Part shown: positions 1 to 8,485 of the stretch, one piece after another
How positions within the stretch are numbered: the stretch's first letter is position 1
Layout: every line of letters begins with the position of its first letter
Assembly (NCBI RefSeq): GCF_014696065.1
Contig: NZ_JACJPL010000001.1
Coordinates: 62,001 to 126,000 of the forward strand
Direction of reading: 5' to 3'
DNA length: 64,000 nt
Source of the DNA: Leptolyngbya sp. FACHB-261
GTDB lineage: Bacteria; Cyanobacteriota; Cyanobacteriia; FACHB-261
Translations under genes and position numbers: made by a program
The notes under the pieces: model-generated
What the model saw: only the letters and a program-made list of their open reading frames with translations
Database searches by the model: none
What the model was told of the DNA's origin: nothing

Positions 1-1
1 T

Positions 2-631
<630 letters not shown>

Positions 632-661
632 GCTGAGATTCAGCAACTAACGGGAACGGCT

Positions 662-1555
662 ATGGGTGAAGGGCGGGCGATTGGCATTGACTTAGGTGGG
701 ACCAACCTCAAGCTGGGCCTTTACTCAGAGACTGGAAGCTGTCTCGGTAAGCTTATGGTGCCTACGCCTCAACCCGCCAGCCCTGAAGCTGTTACCTCTG
801 CCATGGTTGCGGCCATTGAGCAATTGGATCCTGATCGGCAAGCCACTGTCTTAGGTGTCGGCACGCCCGGTCCCACTGACGTCAGTGGACGCGTTGCCCT
901 GGTCGCCATCAATCTAGCTGGCTGGCAGGATGTGACACTCGCCGATTGGCTGGAAGCTCGCACTGGAAGGCGGGTCGTGCTGGCTAACGATGCCAATTGC
1001 GCTGGCCTAGGCGAGGCTTGGCTAGGGGCAGGCCGAGAATTTCAGGATTTAATTGTGCTCACCCTAGGTACGGGGGTAGGTGGCGCCATTATTCTGAACG
1101 GTCAGTTGTTTTCGGGGCACCGAGGCGCAGCAGGCGAACTGGGCCTGATTGCGCTCTACCCCCAAGGTCACCCTTGCAACAGCGGCAACCAGGGCTCACT
1201 GGAACAGTATTGCTCAATAGGAGCAATCCGCCGTCGCACAGGCTCAGATCCCAAGGATCTTTCAGTTTTGGCCAGGCAGGGCGATGCAACGGCCCTGGCA
1301 CACTGGCAGGCCATCGGCAGTGACTTGGGCATTGGCCTCAGCAGTCTGATCTATGTGCTAACTCCCCAGGCGGTGCTCTTAGGCGGTGGGGTCAGTGCAG
1401 GCTTTGAGTTTTTTCAGGCAGCGATGCAAGCTGAAATCGAGCGACGAGTGCTGCCAAGCTCTAGGACAGGGCTTGTGATTCGGCCAGCGGCTCTAGGCAA
1501 CGAAGCAGGTACTATCGGGGCGGCAAGGCTAGCCTTTCAGCACTTAGTCAGGTGA
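662..1555 (+). CDS. ROK-family sugar kinase (glucokinase-like)
   Basis: This ATP-dependent sugar kinase of 297 residues belongs to the ROK family. The N-terminal phosphate-binding motif IGIDLGGTNLKLGLY is at residues 7-21. VLANDANCAGLGEAWLGAG (about 104-122) carries the catalytic Asp, and TLGTGVGGAIILNG (about 134-147) is the second ATP site. HRGAAGELG (about 153-161) holds the sugar-binding His and Glu, but the usual zinc Cys cluster is reduced to HPCNSGNQGSLE. Cyanobacterial homologues are normally annotated as glucokinase. A manno-sugar kinase (NanK-like) role is also possible because nanE lies 0.6 kb away on the other strand, but that is inference. The 3' end overlaps the convergent small ORF at 1544-1852 by 12 bp. 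Confidence 0.88.
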   Translation: MGEGRAIGIDLGGTNLKLGLYSETGSCLGKLMVPTPQPASPEAVTSAMVAAIEQLDPDRQATVLGVGTPGPTDVSGRVALVAINLAGWQDVTLADWLEARTGRRVVLANDANCAGLGEAWLGAGREFQDLIVLTLGTGVGGAIILNGQLFSGHRGAAGELGLIALYPQGHPCNSGNQGSLEQYCSIGAIRRRTGSDPKDLSVLARQGDATALAHWQAIGSDLGIGLSSLIYVLTPQAVLLGGGVSAGFEFFQAAMQAEIERRVLPSSRTGLVIRPAALGNEAGTIGAARLAFQHLVR

Positions 1556-1852
1556 ACGCTCAGGGGTCAGTTGTGCCGCTTCTTCGCGAACCCACAATGC
1601 CCAACCCTTAGCAGTCGTGGTTGCCAGCACATGCTCGCCTTTAGTGGTGAGCCGTTGAGCGGCTGTTCGCAATTTGAGCTCGTCAGTGAAGTGCTTGAGA
1701 AAGCTGTAGAGATAGCCCCGCCAATAGACTCCAGGCAAGGGACGCTCTTGGTCAGAAACGAGTAGGTGACAGCGCCGCAGCCCTCTTAAGGGCTGTATAT
1801 CAAGATTGTGAGGTCTGTCCGCCTCCTGTTGATTGGATTTCACGCCGAACAT
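1544..1852 (-). CDS. Small conserved-looking hypothetical protein (102 aa)
   Basis: I cannot name this protein. It is soluble and basic with no membrane segment. The central part, RGYLYSFLKHF then LTTKGEHVLATTTAKGWALWV, looks like a small folded domain and resembles short cyanobacterial proteins of unknown function. It begins at ATG 1852 with TAGGAGAAA just upstream, a good ribosome-binding site. It converges on the ROK kinase gene with a 12-bp overlap at the stops. The good start signal, plausible domain and convergent placement argue for a real gene, but without a homology search the call stays moderate. Confidence 0.6.
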   Translation of the reverse strand: MFGVKSNQQEADRPHNLDIQPLRGLRRCHLLVSDQERPLPGVYWRGYLYSFLKHFTDELKLRTAAQRLTTKGEHVLATTTAKGWALWVREEAAQLTPERSPD

Positions 1853-2138
1853 TTTCTCCTAACTCCTAGTTCCCTATGCTGCGGTTCAGGACTCCGGGCA
1901 GACAATGCTGGTATCAGGCTAGCGAGTCGCAACGACTAGAACTGCTCCTTGCACCCGATCGTCTGCGCAAGCTGCGCGGTGTCACGACTTAACAGCGCTT
2001 TGAGTAGCCTGAATCCGAATTCTAAAGCTCAGTCTGCACTTAAGACGATGTTAAGCTTTGCCTCAAAGCCCTGCCACAGTTAAATCTCGTATTTCCCAGA
2101 GTTTTTAAAGAGTTTTTAGTAGATGTTGGCAGCCGACC

Positions 2139-2810
2139 CTAAAGAGCTTGCATAAAGGCTTGCACCTTGGCATCAATGCCAGTAATTGCGGTGCCAACTA
2201 CAACGGTAAAAGCGCCAAGATCTAAGGCTTTGCGTACCATCTCAGGGCTGGCGATCCCGCCTTCACAAATTACTGGCACTTTTAAGGTTGCAACCATAGC
2301 GGCAAGCAACTCAAAGCCGGGGGGCGTTGCCTGCTTGGTTTCTGCGGTATAGCCATAAAGCGTAGTCCCCACAACATCGGCACCTGCTGCTTCTGCCACC
2401 AACGCTTCATCGAAGCTAGCCACATCCGCCATCACTGGGAGATTCAGCTCTGTGTGAATCCGTCGGATGAGCTCAGCCAATTGCTCGCCACCTGGACGGG
2501 GACGCTGCGTAGCATCAATGGCGATTAGATCGGCCCCAGCCTGGGCAACTTCCTGCGCATGCTGAAACTGGGGCGTGATGTAGACCTCATAGCCCGGCAG
2601 CACCTTTTTCCATAACCCAATAAGCGGCGCGTCAACCCGAGCACGGACTGCCCGGATATGAGGCGGTGAGTCGATCCGGACACCAGCAGCACCACCCTCT
2701 ACAGCGGCGGCAGCCATCGCAGCGATCACGCTGGGTTCGTGGAGGGGAGAACGAACAGGGGCCTGACAGGACACCACTAAGCGGCCTGCTAGAGCATTAC
2801 GCCAATCCAT
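2139..2810 (-). CDS. nanE: N-acetylmannosamine-6-phosphate 2-epimerase
   Basis: NanE interconverts N-acetylmannosamine-6-phosphate and N-acetylglucosamine-6-phosphate. The 223-residue length fits the family. Recognisable TIM-barrel motifs are LVVSCQAPVRSPLHEP near the N-terminus (with the family SCQA element), GVRIDSPPHIRAVRA (about 43-57), LIAIDATQRPRP (about 94-105) with the substrate-binding Asp and Arg, VMADVASFDEALVAEAAGADVVGTTLYGYT (about 125-154, split here by position) and VICEGGIASPEMVRKALDLGA (about 178-198) near the phosphate site. The gene starts 15 bp after argC on the same strand, so the two are probably co-transcribed. No other sialic-acid genes are in the window, so it more likely serves amino-sugar recycling or wall metabolism than sialate use; that is inference. 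Confidence 0.9.
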   Translation of the reverse strand: MDWRNALAGRLVVSCQAPVRSPLHEPSVIAAMAAAAVEGGAAGVRIDSPPHIRAVRARVDAPLIGLWKKVLPGYEVYITPQFQHAQEVAQAGADLIAIDATQRPRPGGEQLAELIRRIHTELNLPVMADVASFDEALVAEAAGADVVGTTLYGYTAETKQATPPGFELLAAMVATLKVPVICEGGIASPEMVRKALDLGAFTVVVGTAITGIDAKVQAFMQAL

Positions 2811-2825
2811 TAAGAAGCCGATCGA

Positions 2826-3881
2826 CTACGGATAAAACCCTAGCTGAGGCAGACCCAAGGTTTCTTCCCAACCCATCATGATATTCAGGCACTGGATTGC
2901 CTGACCGGCTTGCCCCTTGAGCAAGTTGTCAATCGCAGAGAGCACAATCACTCGGTCGGTGCGAGGGTCTACTTCCAAGCCGATATAGCAGAGATTGGTG
3001 CCTGCCGCCCACTTGGTCTGAGGATAAATGCCACTGGGCAGCACCTGCACCCAGGGAGAGGAGCGATAGAACGCCCGATAGATGGTAATTAGATCCTCAC
3101 GGACTAACCCGGGGTCGCGCAGCCGTGCGTAGATCGTGCTCAAAATGCCGCGCACCATTGGGATCATGTGGGGTGTGAACTGGACGCGCACCGCATGTCC
3201 AGCCAGATTGCTACACACCTGCTCGATTTCTGGGGTGTGACGGTGGCTGGCAACGCCATAGGCGCCCAGAGAGTTATCGGCCTCTGCCAACAGCAAATTG
3301 ACCTTGGCTTGACGACCGCCACCCGAGGTTCCCGATTTAGCGTCGATGATCACACTTTCGGGTTCGATCAAGCCCTGCTTGAGTAAGGGTGCAACCCCAA
3401 GCAGGCTGGCAGTGGGATAACAACCGGGGCAACCCACTAAACTAGCTCCGGCAATGCGCTCGCGATAGAGTTCTGGCAAGCCATAGACAGCCTGCTCAGA
3501 TACCGCCTGGTCTGTGCGCTCCCGACCATACCAGCTTTGATAAACCTGTAAATCCTCAAAGCGATAGTCCGCCGATAGGTCTAGCACCTTGCAACCCTTC
3601 TCTAACAGAGGAGGAGCCAGTTCGCAGGCTAAACCGTTGGGCAGCGACAGGAAAACCACCTTACAGCGACGAGCAATCTCGTCTGGATCTACTGCCTCAA
3701 CCGTAACCCCCTGTAACCGATGGCTGAGATGGGGGTACAGGTCAGCAAACGACTGCCCAACGCTACCACTACCCCCCAAATAGGCCAGTTCTAGAGCCGG
3801 ATGCTCTAGCAGCAGGCGGACCAGTTGGATGCCCCCATAACCCGATGCGCCGACAATGCCTACCGGCACCCGTTCACCCAT
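2826..3881 (-). CDS. argC: N-acetyl-gamma-glutamyl-phosphate reductase
   Basis: ArgC carries out the third step of arginine synthesis, the NADPH-dependent reduction of N-acetylglutamyl phosphate to the semialdehyde. At 351 residues it is full length. The Rossmann motif [17 protein letters not shown] is at about residues 8-24. The catalytic Cys sits in [15 protein letters not shown] (about 148-162). The later motifs [10 protein letters not shown] and [13 protein letters not shown] (about 237-249) complete the pattern. It starts at ATG 3881. The gene is followed after 15 bp by nanE on the same strand. argH of the same pathway is also in the window, about 28 kb away, so the arginine genes are dispersed as is usual in cyanobacteria. 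Confidence 0.96.
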   Translation of the reverse strand: MGERVPVGIVGASGYGGIQLVRLLLEHPALELAYLGGSGSVGQSFADLYPHLSHRLQGVTVEAVDPDEIARRCKVVFLSLPNGLACELAPPLLEKGCKVLDLSADYRFEDLQVYQSWYGRERTDQAVSEQAVYGLPELYRERIAGASLVGCPGCYPTASLLGVAPLLKQGLIEPESVIIDAKSGTSGGGRQAKVNLLLAEADNSLGAYGVASHRHTPEIEQVCSNLAGHAVRVQFTPHMIPMVRGILSTIYARLRDPGLVREDLITIYRAFYRSSPWVQVLPSGIYPQTKWAAGTNLCYIGLEVDPRTDRVIVLSAIDNLLKGQAGQAIQCLNIMMGWEETLGLPQLGFYP

Positions 3882-4155
3882 GTTGTTTATCCCAAAGCTT
3901 TATCTAAGAGGACAGAGAACAATCAGACTGTGGAGCATTATGGACCAGGCTAACCTCAGAAAACGGGCATCAAACAAACAACTTGTTTAAAGTTTCAACC
4001 AAGCCAGCTCAGCCGACTCCTGGGGAGTCTGAGTGCTATGATTGGCCCCTAAAGTTTGGGCCAAAGTTTAGGGCTGCCCTCTGGGAACCCCTCATCTTAA
4101 GTCTTTTGCGCTTAGTCTTCTGTCAAACTCTTTTTGCCAAGCTACTGCTAGTCGT

Positions 4156-4692
4156 ATGGTCTCTGCTGAAGCCTTCAACCTGGATAGCCTAGCCACCTCC
4201 TCCTATCTGGACGAGACGGGCAACCTGCCTGCTCAGCTTAAGGGCAAAATTGGCACCTACGCCATTTTCGATCAAGCTCAGCAGCTCCAATATGTCGGCA
4301 TCTCCCGCGACATCGCGACCAGCCTGCTGCTGCATCTGGTCCGGGTGCCCGAGCGCTGCTACTGGGTCAAAGCTGCGATCATCGAGCGGCCCAGCCGCAC
4401 TTTGTTGACTGAGATCAAAGAGCGCTGGATTGCGGAGAAGACACCGCCGGGCAATGGCGCTGACCTGTTGTTGTGGGAAGAACCGCTCAACGGCACTCGC
4501 TACATGACCCCTGAGGAGCAAAAAGCCTACGAGCAGGCGATGAATGAGGGCGAGCGCGACAAAGTACTCAAGAACGTTGCTCGCCGCCTAGAGCAGGAAG
4601 TGCAAGCCAAGCTAGAGGCGCGGGGGCTTGGCTTCTCAGTCCGGTTTGACCCCAAAGCCAAGAACCAAGGGATCTTGGACTTGAAGGTGTGA
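4156..4692 (+). CDS. GIY-YIG nuclease-fold protein
   Basis: This soluble protein of 178 residues has an N-terminal GIY-YIG-type fold. The two signature strands appear as GTYAIFDQ and LQYVGISRD (about residues 32-54). A helix with ERCYWVKAAIIERPSRTLLTEIKERWI follows, where the conserved Arg and Glu of the family are expected. The C-terminal part (about 120-178) is charged and helical and ends in FDPKAKNQGILDLKV. Members of this type occur in cyanobacteria and plant plastids and are usually annotated only as GIY-YIG proteins. Nuclease activity is not established, and the signature is relaxed (GTY and YVG instead of GIY and YIG). The start at ATG 4156 is chosen; an upstream 210-bp overlapping frame looks random. 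Confidence 0.75.
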   Translation: MVSAEAFNLDSLATSSYLDETGNLPAQLKGKIGTYAIFDQAQQLQYVGISRDIATSLLLHLVRVPERCYWVKAAIIERPSRTLLTEIKERWIAEKTPPGNGADLLLWEEPLNGTRYMTPEEQKAYEQAMNEGERDKVLKNVARRLEQEVQAKLEARGLGFSVRFDPKAKNQGILDLKV

Positions 4693-4790
4693 ACTGAGGT
4701 CAGGCTTCACCGCAGCAGTCCCTTAAGAGCAGCTACGGTGGGAGCAAATCAGGCTCGTGGCTACTTAGTCCTAAGCTCAGGATTACAGGA

Positions 4791-6590
4791 TCAGTAGTAG
4801 TAGGGATAGCCATCGCTCTCAGGCTCAGGAGCCGGTTCTGGCTCCGGTTCAGCAGGAGTCTCAGGTGGGTAGAGCTGGTAGTACCAGCGATCGATGGCCG
4901 CTTGAGCTTCTCCTGCTAAGCGACTGCCAGACCCAATTTGCTCCGCAGTAGCAATCGCTCGCTCCAAACGGTCTTCATCAGCCAAGGCATAGGCACGGTC
5001 TAGAACGTTGCGATCGGCAATCTCACGAATGTCTGCTTGCCAACGGCCAATTGAGGCCTGAGCTCTAGGGTACAGGGCTCGACCCCGACGGATGCGGCGG
5101 GCGACAGCAATCGCATCTCTAAGGGCACCACGCCGGGCTAGGCCACGGGCCTGATCCAAAATTGGCTGGTCCTGAAGCACTTCAATATCATCGCGCCACC
5201 CCGCAATCAGACGTTTAGCCTGAGGAAATAGCACGCGTCCTTGGCGAATTTGCCCAGCGGTTTCAATGGCAGCTTGCAGGTCCGCCACGGTCCGATTGCG
5301 GGCCAATTGTTGGGCGCCTTCAATGATCGGCTGGTCCTCCAGCACTTCGATGTCTTTACGCCAACTGGCGATCAGGGTTTGAGCAAGACTACGGTAAGGC
5401 CGACCCATCTCCACGCCGGAGGCTGACCTAATCGCAGCTTTGAGGGCATCGACCCGATCCAGCCCCGCAAGAGCCCGTCCCAGATCGATGCGAGCTAAAT
5501 CTGGCATGCGGTCATGCCAAGCCATCAATTGGGTGTTAGCCTGCGCATAGAGTGGTCTGCCTGGCTTGATTTGGCGCGCTGTGGCGCTCGCTGCTAAGTA
5601 GCCGAGCAGTGTATCAACTTGGGCGAGGGCTCGGGCTTGGGTCAGTTGGGCAAAATCCTGAGCCTCAGCCGAGACTGCCAAATCCCCTGGCACACTCTGG
5701 GCAATCTCCACTGCACCGGCGAGATCTTTCTGCTGGAAGCGTTGCCTCGCCATAGCCAGCATTTGCCGTCCCCAACGATTCATTTCGCCCTGGGCAGTGG
5801 CTCGAATCATGCGCTCTGGCCCAACTGTCTTTGCCAGCTCAATTGCCTCAGCCAGTTGTGCAGGCTTGCCTTTGGCGGCTAGGCGACGAGCGTCTTCTAA
5901 ATGCCCCCAGGCAGTGCGCTCTGCTGCGATCCGCATCAACAGACGATTCAATCTGCCTTCGCGCCAGTAGCCAGTCTCAAAGTCCGACAGAGAGAGAGCT
6001 TCAGTCTGAGCCTCATCCCATTGGCGATTGCGAAGGGCCTTTATAACTTTCGTTTCGGTTTGCTGGCCTTGGCGCCACTCCTGCTGCCAAAAGGCACGCG
6101 TTTCACTGACCCTGGCATAGTTAGGCGCAGAATTGGGAATGCGATTTAACAGGCTTAAAGCTGATTGCAAGTCACCCTTTTGTACCTGCTGACGGGCCAA
6201 TCGCAGCAACTGCTCTGACCAATCGCTAACGGCTTGCCTAGCCTCATTGTGCAACGGTGATTCAGGCGGTAGCTGCTCAATCAGCTGGAGAGCAGCCATC
6301 AAGTTGGCTGAATCCCCCTGCCGTGCCAGAGAGCGAGCACAGTAAATCCGCAGCGAGTCAGTTGCCGTCAACGACCCTAAGGTACTGCAGTCAGGCTTGG
6401 GGGGTAGGCGCAGCAGTAGCAGTAGCGATGCTGTGCCTACTGAGGTTGCTGTTAGGAGACCAAGGCTGGCCCAAAACGTCCAGGAGGGAACTGACCAAGA
6501 CTGAGATGACTTCGGGGTCACAGGTGAAGGCCCCGAAGTTGAGGATGACTTCCCCGAAGAGAATGGGACTTCGTGCCGGTTGGTGCCCAT
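4791..6590 (-). CDS. Membrane-anchored protein with tandem ~52-residue helical repeats
   Basis: This 599-residue protein has a Ser/Pro-rich cytoplasmic start, one membrane segment at about residues 38-62 and a long helical region. The last 250 residues hold at least four repeats of 52-55 residues. Each begins GR.L(Y/F).(Q/R)A, continues W..DI..L.D.PI(L/I) and ends in an A(I/V).(T/V)A..I helix. The C-terminus is a Pro/Glu linker ending DGYPYYY. Such proteins are found in cyanobacteria and sometimes labelled chromosome-segregation ATPase, although I see no Walker motif here. TPR-like scaffolding is the safest description. It is transcribed alone, with the small anchored protein 6674-7183 just upstream on the same strand. 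Confidence 0.72.
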   Translation of the reverse strand: MGTNRHEVPFSSGKSSSTSGPSPVTPKSSQSWSVPSWTFWASLGLLTATSVGTASLLLLLRLPPKPDCSTLGSLTATDSLRIYCARSLARQGDSANLMAALQLIEQLPPESPLHNEARQAVSDWSEQLLRLARQQVQKGDLQSALSLLNRIPNSAPNYARVSETRAFWQQEWRQGQQTETKVIKALRNRQWDEAQTEALSLSDFETGYWREGRLNRLLMRIAAERTAWGHLEDARRLAAKGKPAQLAEAIELAKTVGPERMIRATAQGEMNRWGRQMLAMARQRFQQKDLAGAVEIAQSVPGDLAVSAEAQDFAQLTQARALAQVDTLLGYLAASATARQIKPGRPLYAQANTQLMAWHDRMPDLARIDLGRALAGLDRVDALKAAIRSASGVEMGRPYRSLAQTLIASWRKDIEVLEDQPIIEGAQQLARNRTVADLQAAIETAGQIRQGRVLFPQAKRLIAGWRDDIEVLQDQPILDQARGLARRGALRDAIAVARRIRRGRALYPRAQASIGRWQADIREIADRNVLDRAYALADEDRLERAIATAEQIGSGSRLAGEAQAAIDRWYYQLYPPETPAEPEPEPAPEPESDGYPYYY

Positions 6591-6673
6591 GACCCTAAAT
6601 ATGACTAGCGGAGCAGTGTGGACGGTCAGGCCGAAACCTTCCTACAGGCTAGCAGGGTCAAGCCGTTCTGCAA

Positions 6674-7183
6674 TCAGCTATTCACCTGTTTAGCCAAATT
6701 GCGATAGTAGTCCATGCCAGCACCGGGACGCCGCGAGGGACGAGGAGTGGCAATGGCCGCTGGGTCAAAGCTAGCGGCGGGAACAGCCGGTTCTACAACC
6801 TTGGGCTTGACCGGTTCGGGCGCAGGTTTAGGCTTAGCTGCCTCAGCCTTGGCAAGTTCAGCCTTCGCCGGTTCAAGTTTGGGAACTGCAGACCCAGCAG
6901 GTTCAGCCTTAGGTGTTTCAGCCTTAGGTAGCTCAGCCTTAGGAGCTGCAACAGGCTTAGTAGGTTCTGACGGAGCCAGCTTTGCTTGAGCTGTCTTTGC
7001 CGGAGCTGTCAGTTCAGCTTTGGCGACCTGCGCAGCCTTAGGTAATTCCCCTTTAAAGGGCTCCGGCGTCAAAGCCGGTCCTGATTTCAAGCCAAAAATG
7101 CCCAGGACTGCTCCTAGCAACCCTCCTACCAGAATCTTGAAGAAATCTCCGATGCCATTAACGATTGCTTTTAGTAAACCCAC
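6674..7183 (-). CDS. Short membrane-anchored Ala/Lys/Pro-rich protein
   Basis: This 169-residue protein has a hydrophobic glycine-rich N-terminus (about residues 12-34, FFKILVGGLLGAVLGIFGL). A long linker follows, built from loose repeats such as PKAELPKAETPKAEPA and AKAELAKAEAAKPKPAPEP. It ends in a short conserved-looking tail, PRPSRRPGAGMDYYRNLAKQVN. The linker resembles the PA/PK-rich spacers of anchored scaffolds. Function is unknown. The stop is at 6674 and the start is ATG 7183 with AGGGAGGGTTTGGCAC upstream, an acceptable ribosome-binding site. The adjacent downstream gene encodes another anchored repeat protein, so the two may act together; that is only inference. Confidence 0.62.
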   Translation of the reverse strand: MGLLKAIVNGIGDFFKILVGGLLGAVLGIFGLKSGPALTPEPFKGELPKAAQVAKAELTAPAKTAQAKLAPSEPTKPVAAPKAELPKAETPKAEPAGSAVPKLEPAKAELAKAEAAKPKPAPEPVKPKVVEPAVPAASFDPAAIATPRPSRRPGAGMDYYRNLAKQVNS

Positions 7184-7376
7184 AGTGCCAAACCCTCCCT
7201 AGCTGCACACGATAGACAAACACTCAACGAAACAAACCTTAAGATAAGTTAAGTTTATGAGCCTTATTGTGAGGCTAAGGATCCAAAAATGCAAGGCCGA
7301 AATCGAAGCTGATGGAGGGGCCACCAAAGCTTGCCTCGCCTCATGGCTAAGGCGCTGAACTCAGTTGCTCTAAGCC

Positions 7377-7595
7377 ATGTTCTACACTGGAAGGGCATTC
7401 AGCAGTTTCGACCAAAACATCATGGGTTGGTTTCTTCTGACAGTCCTTTATGTTGGCGGTGTTTGGAAGTTTTTGTCGGGGTTCCGACGCACAAACTTTA
7501 CGAGTAATCGGATTGGTCTAGCCCTGCTTTGGCCGGTACTGGTGGCCACGAACAAGAGCTACAGGCAGAACTTTACGAAGGCCCTTAAAGGTTAG
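7377..7595 (+). CDS. Small membrane protein (72 aa)
   Basis: Two hydrophobic stretches are visible, at about residues 16-33 (MGWFLLTVLYVGGVWKFL) and 46-57 (IGLALLWPVLVA). The basic tail TNKSYRQNFTKALKG resembles tails of small cyanobacterial proteins I have seen annotated only as hypothetical. The stop codon TAG at 7593-7595 shares its last base with the GTG start of the following methyltransferase, which suggests translational coupling and supports both genes being real. No function can be assigned. Confidence 0.65.
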   Translation: MFYTGRAFSSFDQNIMGWFLLTVLYVGGVWKFLSGFRRTNFTSNRIGLALLWPVLVATNKSYRQNFTKALKG

Positions 7596-8305
7596 TGGTT
7601 GCTTCCGCCCGAGCGAGAACTGGAGGTGCTGAGGATCCCTGGCAGCCGATCCTCAGTTCCCTGGTACAGCGTTTCGACCGTGAGTATCGAGGTGAACCTT
7701 TTGATTTACCTGCTGAAGCAGAAGCAATGCCTCTGTTTCGGGAGCGCATAGCAGGCACGTTACAAGCTCATCTCACCTCGCCTTTTTGGGATCTGGCGCG
7801 CATTAGCAAAGGCCAACGATGTTTAGATATCGGTTGCGGCGTCAGTTTTCTGATTTATCCCTGGGCAGAGTGGGGCGCATTTTTCTATGGCCAGGAAATT
7901 TCAGCTGTAGCTCGTGATGCTTTGAATGGACGTGGTCCTCAACTCAACTCCAAGCTGTTCAAGGGTGTACAGTTAGGGCCAGCTCATTCTTTGAACTATG
8001 ACCCTGGACAGTTTGACGTGGTGATCGCCACTGGCTTTAGCTGCTATTTTCCACCGGAATACTGGCGGTCAGTCTTGTCTGAAGTGCAACGCGTGCTTAG
8101 GCCAGGGGGCAGCTTTGTTTTTGATGTCATTGACCCTGACACCTCCCTCGCCGAGAATTGGGCGATTTTAGAAATGTACTTTGGCGTAGAAGTTTTTCTA
8201 GAGCCTCTGGAGCGCTGGCAGCAAGTCATTCGGGAGGCTGGAGCAACCCTCTCTGCTTCTCGTCCTGGTGATATTTTCCAGATGTACCGAGTTACGTTTG
8301 CCTAG
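7595..8305 (+). CDS. Class I SAM-dependent methyltransferase
   Basis: This 236-residue methyltransferase has the usual Rossmann motifs: motif I CLDIGCGVSFLIYPWAEWG (about residues 76-94), the acidic strand YGQEIS (about 99), motif IV FDVVIATGFSCYFP (about 136-149) and the post-motif VQRVLRPGGSFVFDVIDP. The substrate is not evident. It begins with GTG at 7595, overlapping the preceding small membrane protein gene by one base. That arrangement suggests co-translation and perhaps action near the membrane. The following 180 bp hold a striking nested inverted repeat (8344-8409). Confidence 0.85.
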   Translation: MVASARARTGGAEDPWQPILSSLVQRFDREYRGEPFDLPAEAEAMPLFRERIAGTLQAHLTSPFWDLARISKGQRCLDIGCGVSFLIYPWAEWGAFFYGQEISAVARDALNGRGPQLNSKLFKGVQLGPAHSLNYDPGQFDVVIATGFSCYFPPEYWRSVLSEVQRVLRPGGSFVFDVIDPDTSLAENWAILEMYFGVEVFLEPLERWQQVIREAGATLSASRPGDIFQMYRVTFA

Positions 8306-8343
8306 CCCTCCAGCGTCAGAGCATGGGGTTACTACAGGCTCAT

Positions 8344-8409
8344 GGCGTGCATTTAGCTCGGTTTCCTTATAATTCGTTCAGGTAAATGCCTGACAGAATT
8401 CTGCACGCC
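8344..8409. other. Nested inverted repeat, possible structured RNA or terminator
   Basis: Outer arms GGCGTGCA (8344-8351) and TGCACGCC (8402-8409) are perfectly complementary. Inside them AATTCGTTCAGG (8371-8382) and CCTGACAGAATT (8389-8400) pair over 12 positions with one 2x2 internal mismatch and a 6-base loop. A -10-like TATAAT lies at 8368-8373. There is no T-run for a classical terminator. The element sits between the methyltransferase stop and the glycerate kinase start at 8486. It could be a leader structure, a processed 3' end or a small RNA; the sequence alone does not decide. Confidence 0.45.
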
Positions 8410-8485
8410 TGCCCCTAAGATTGTGTCAATCAGCTTGGGTCAGTGCTGCTAGCCCTGAGCTGTCTCCTGACTGTCTTGGTGTGTC

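Noticed and set aside
3983-4192. 69-codon frame before the GIY-YIG gene
   Set aside because: It runs into the GIY-YIG start in another frame and shows no domain or start signal.
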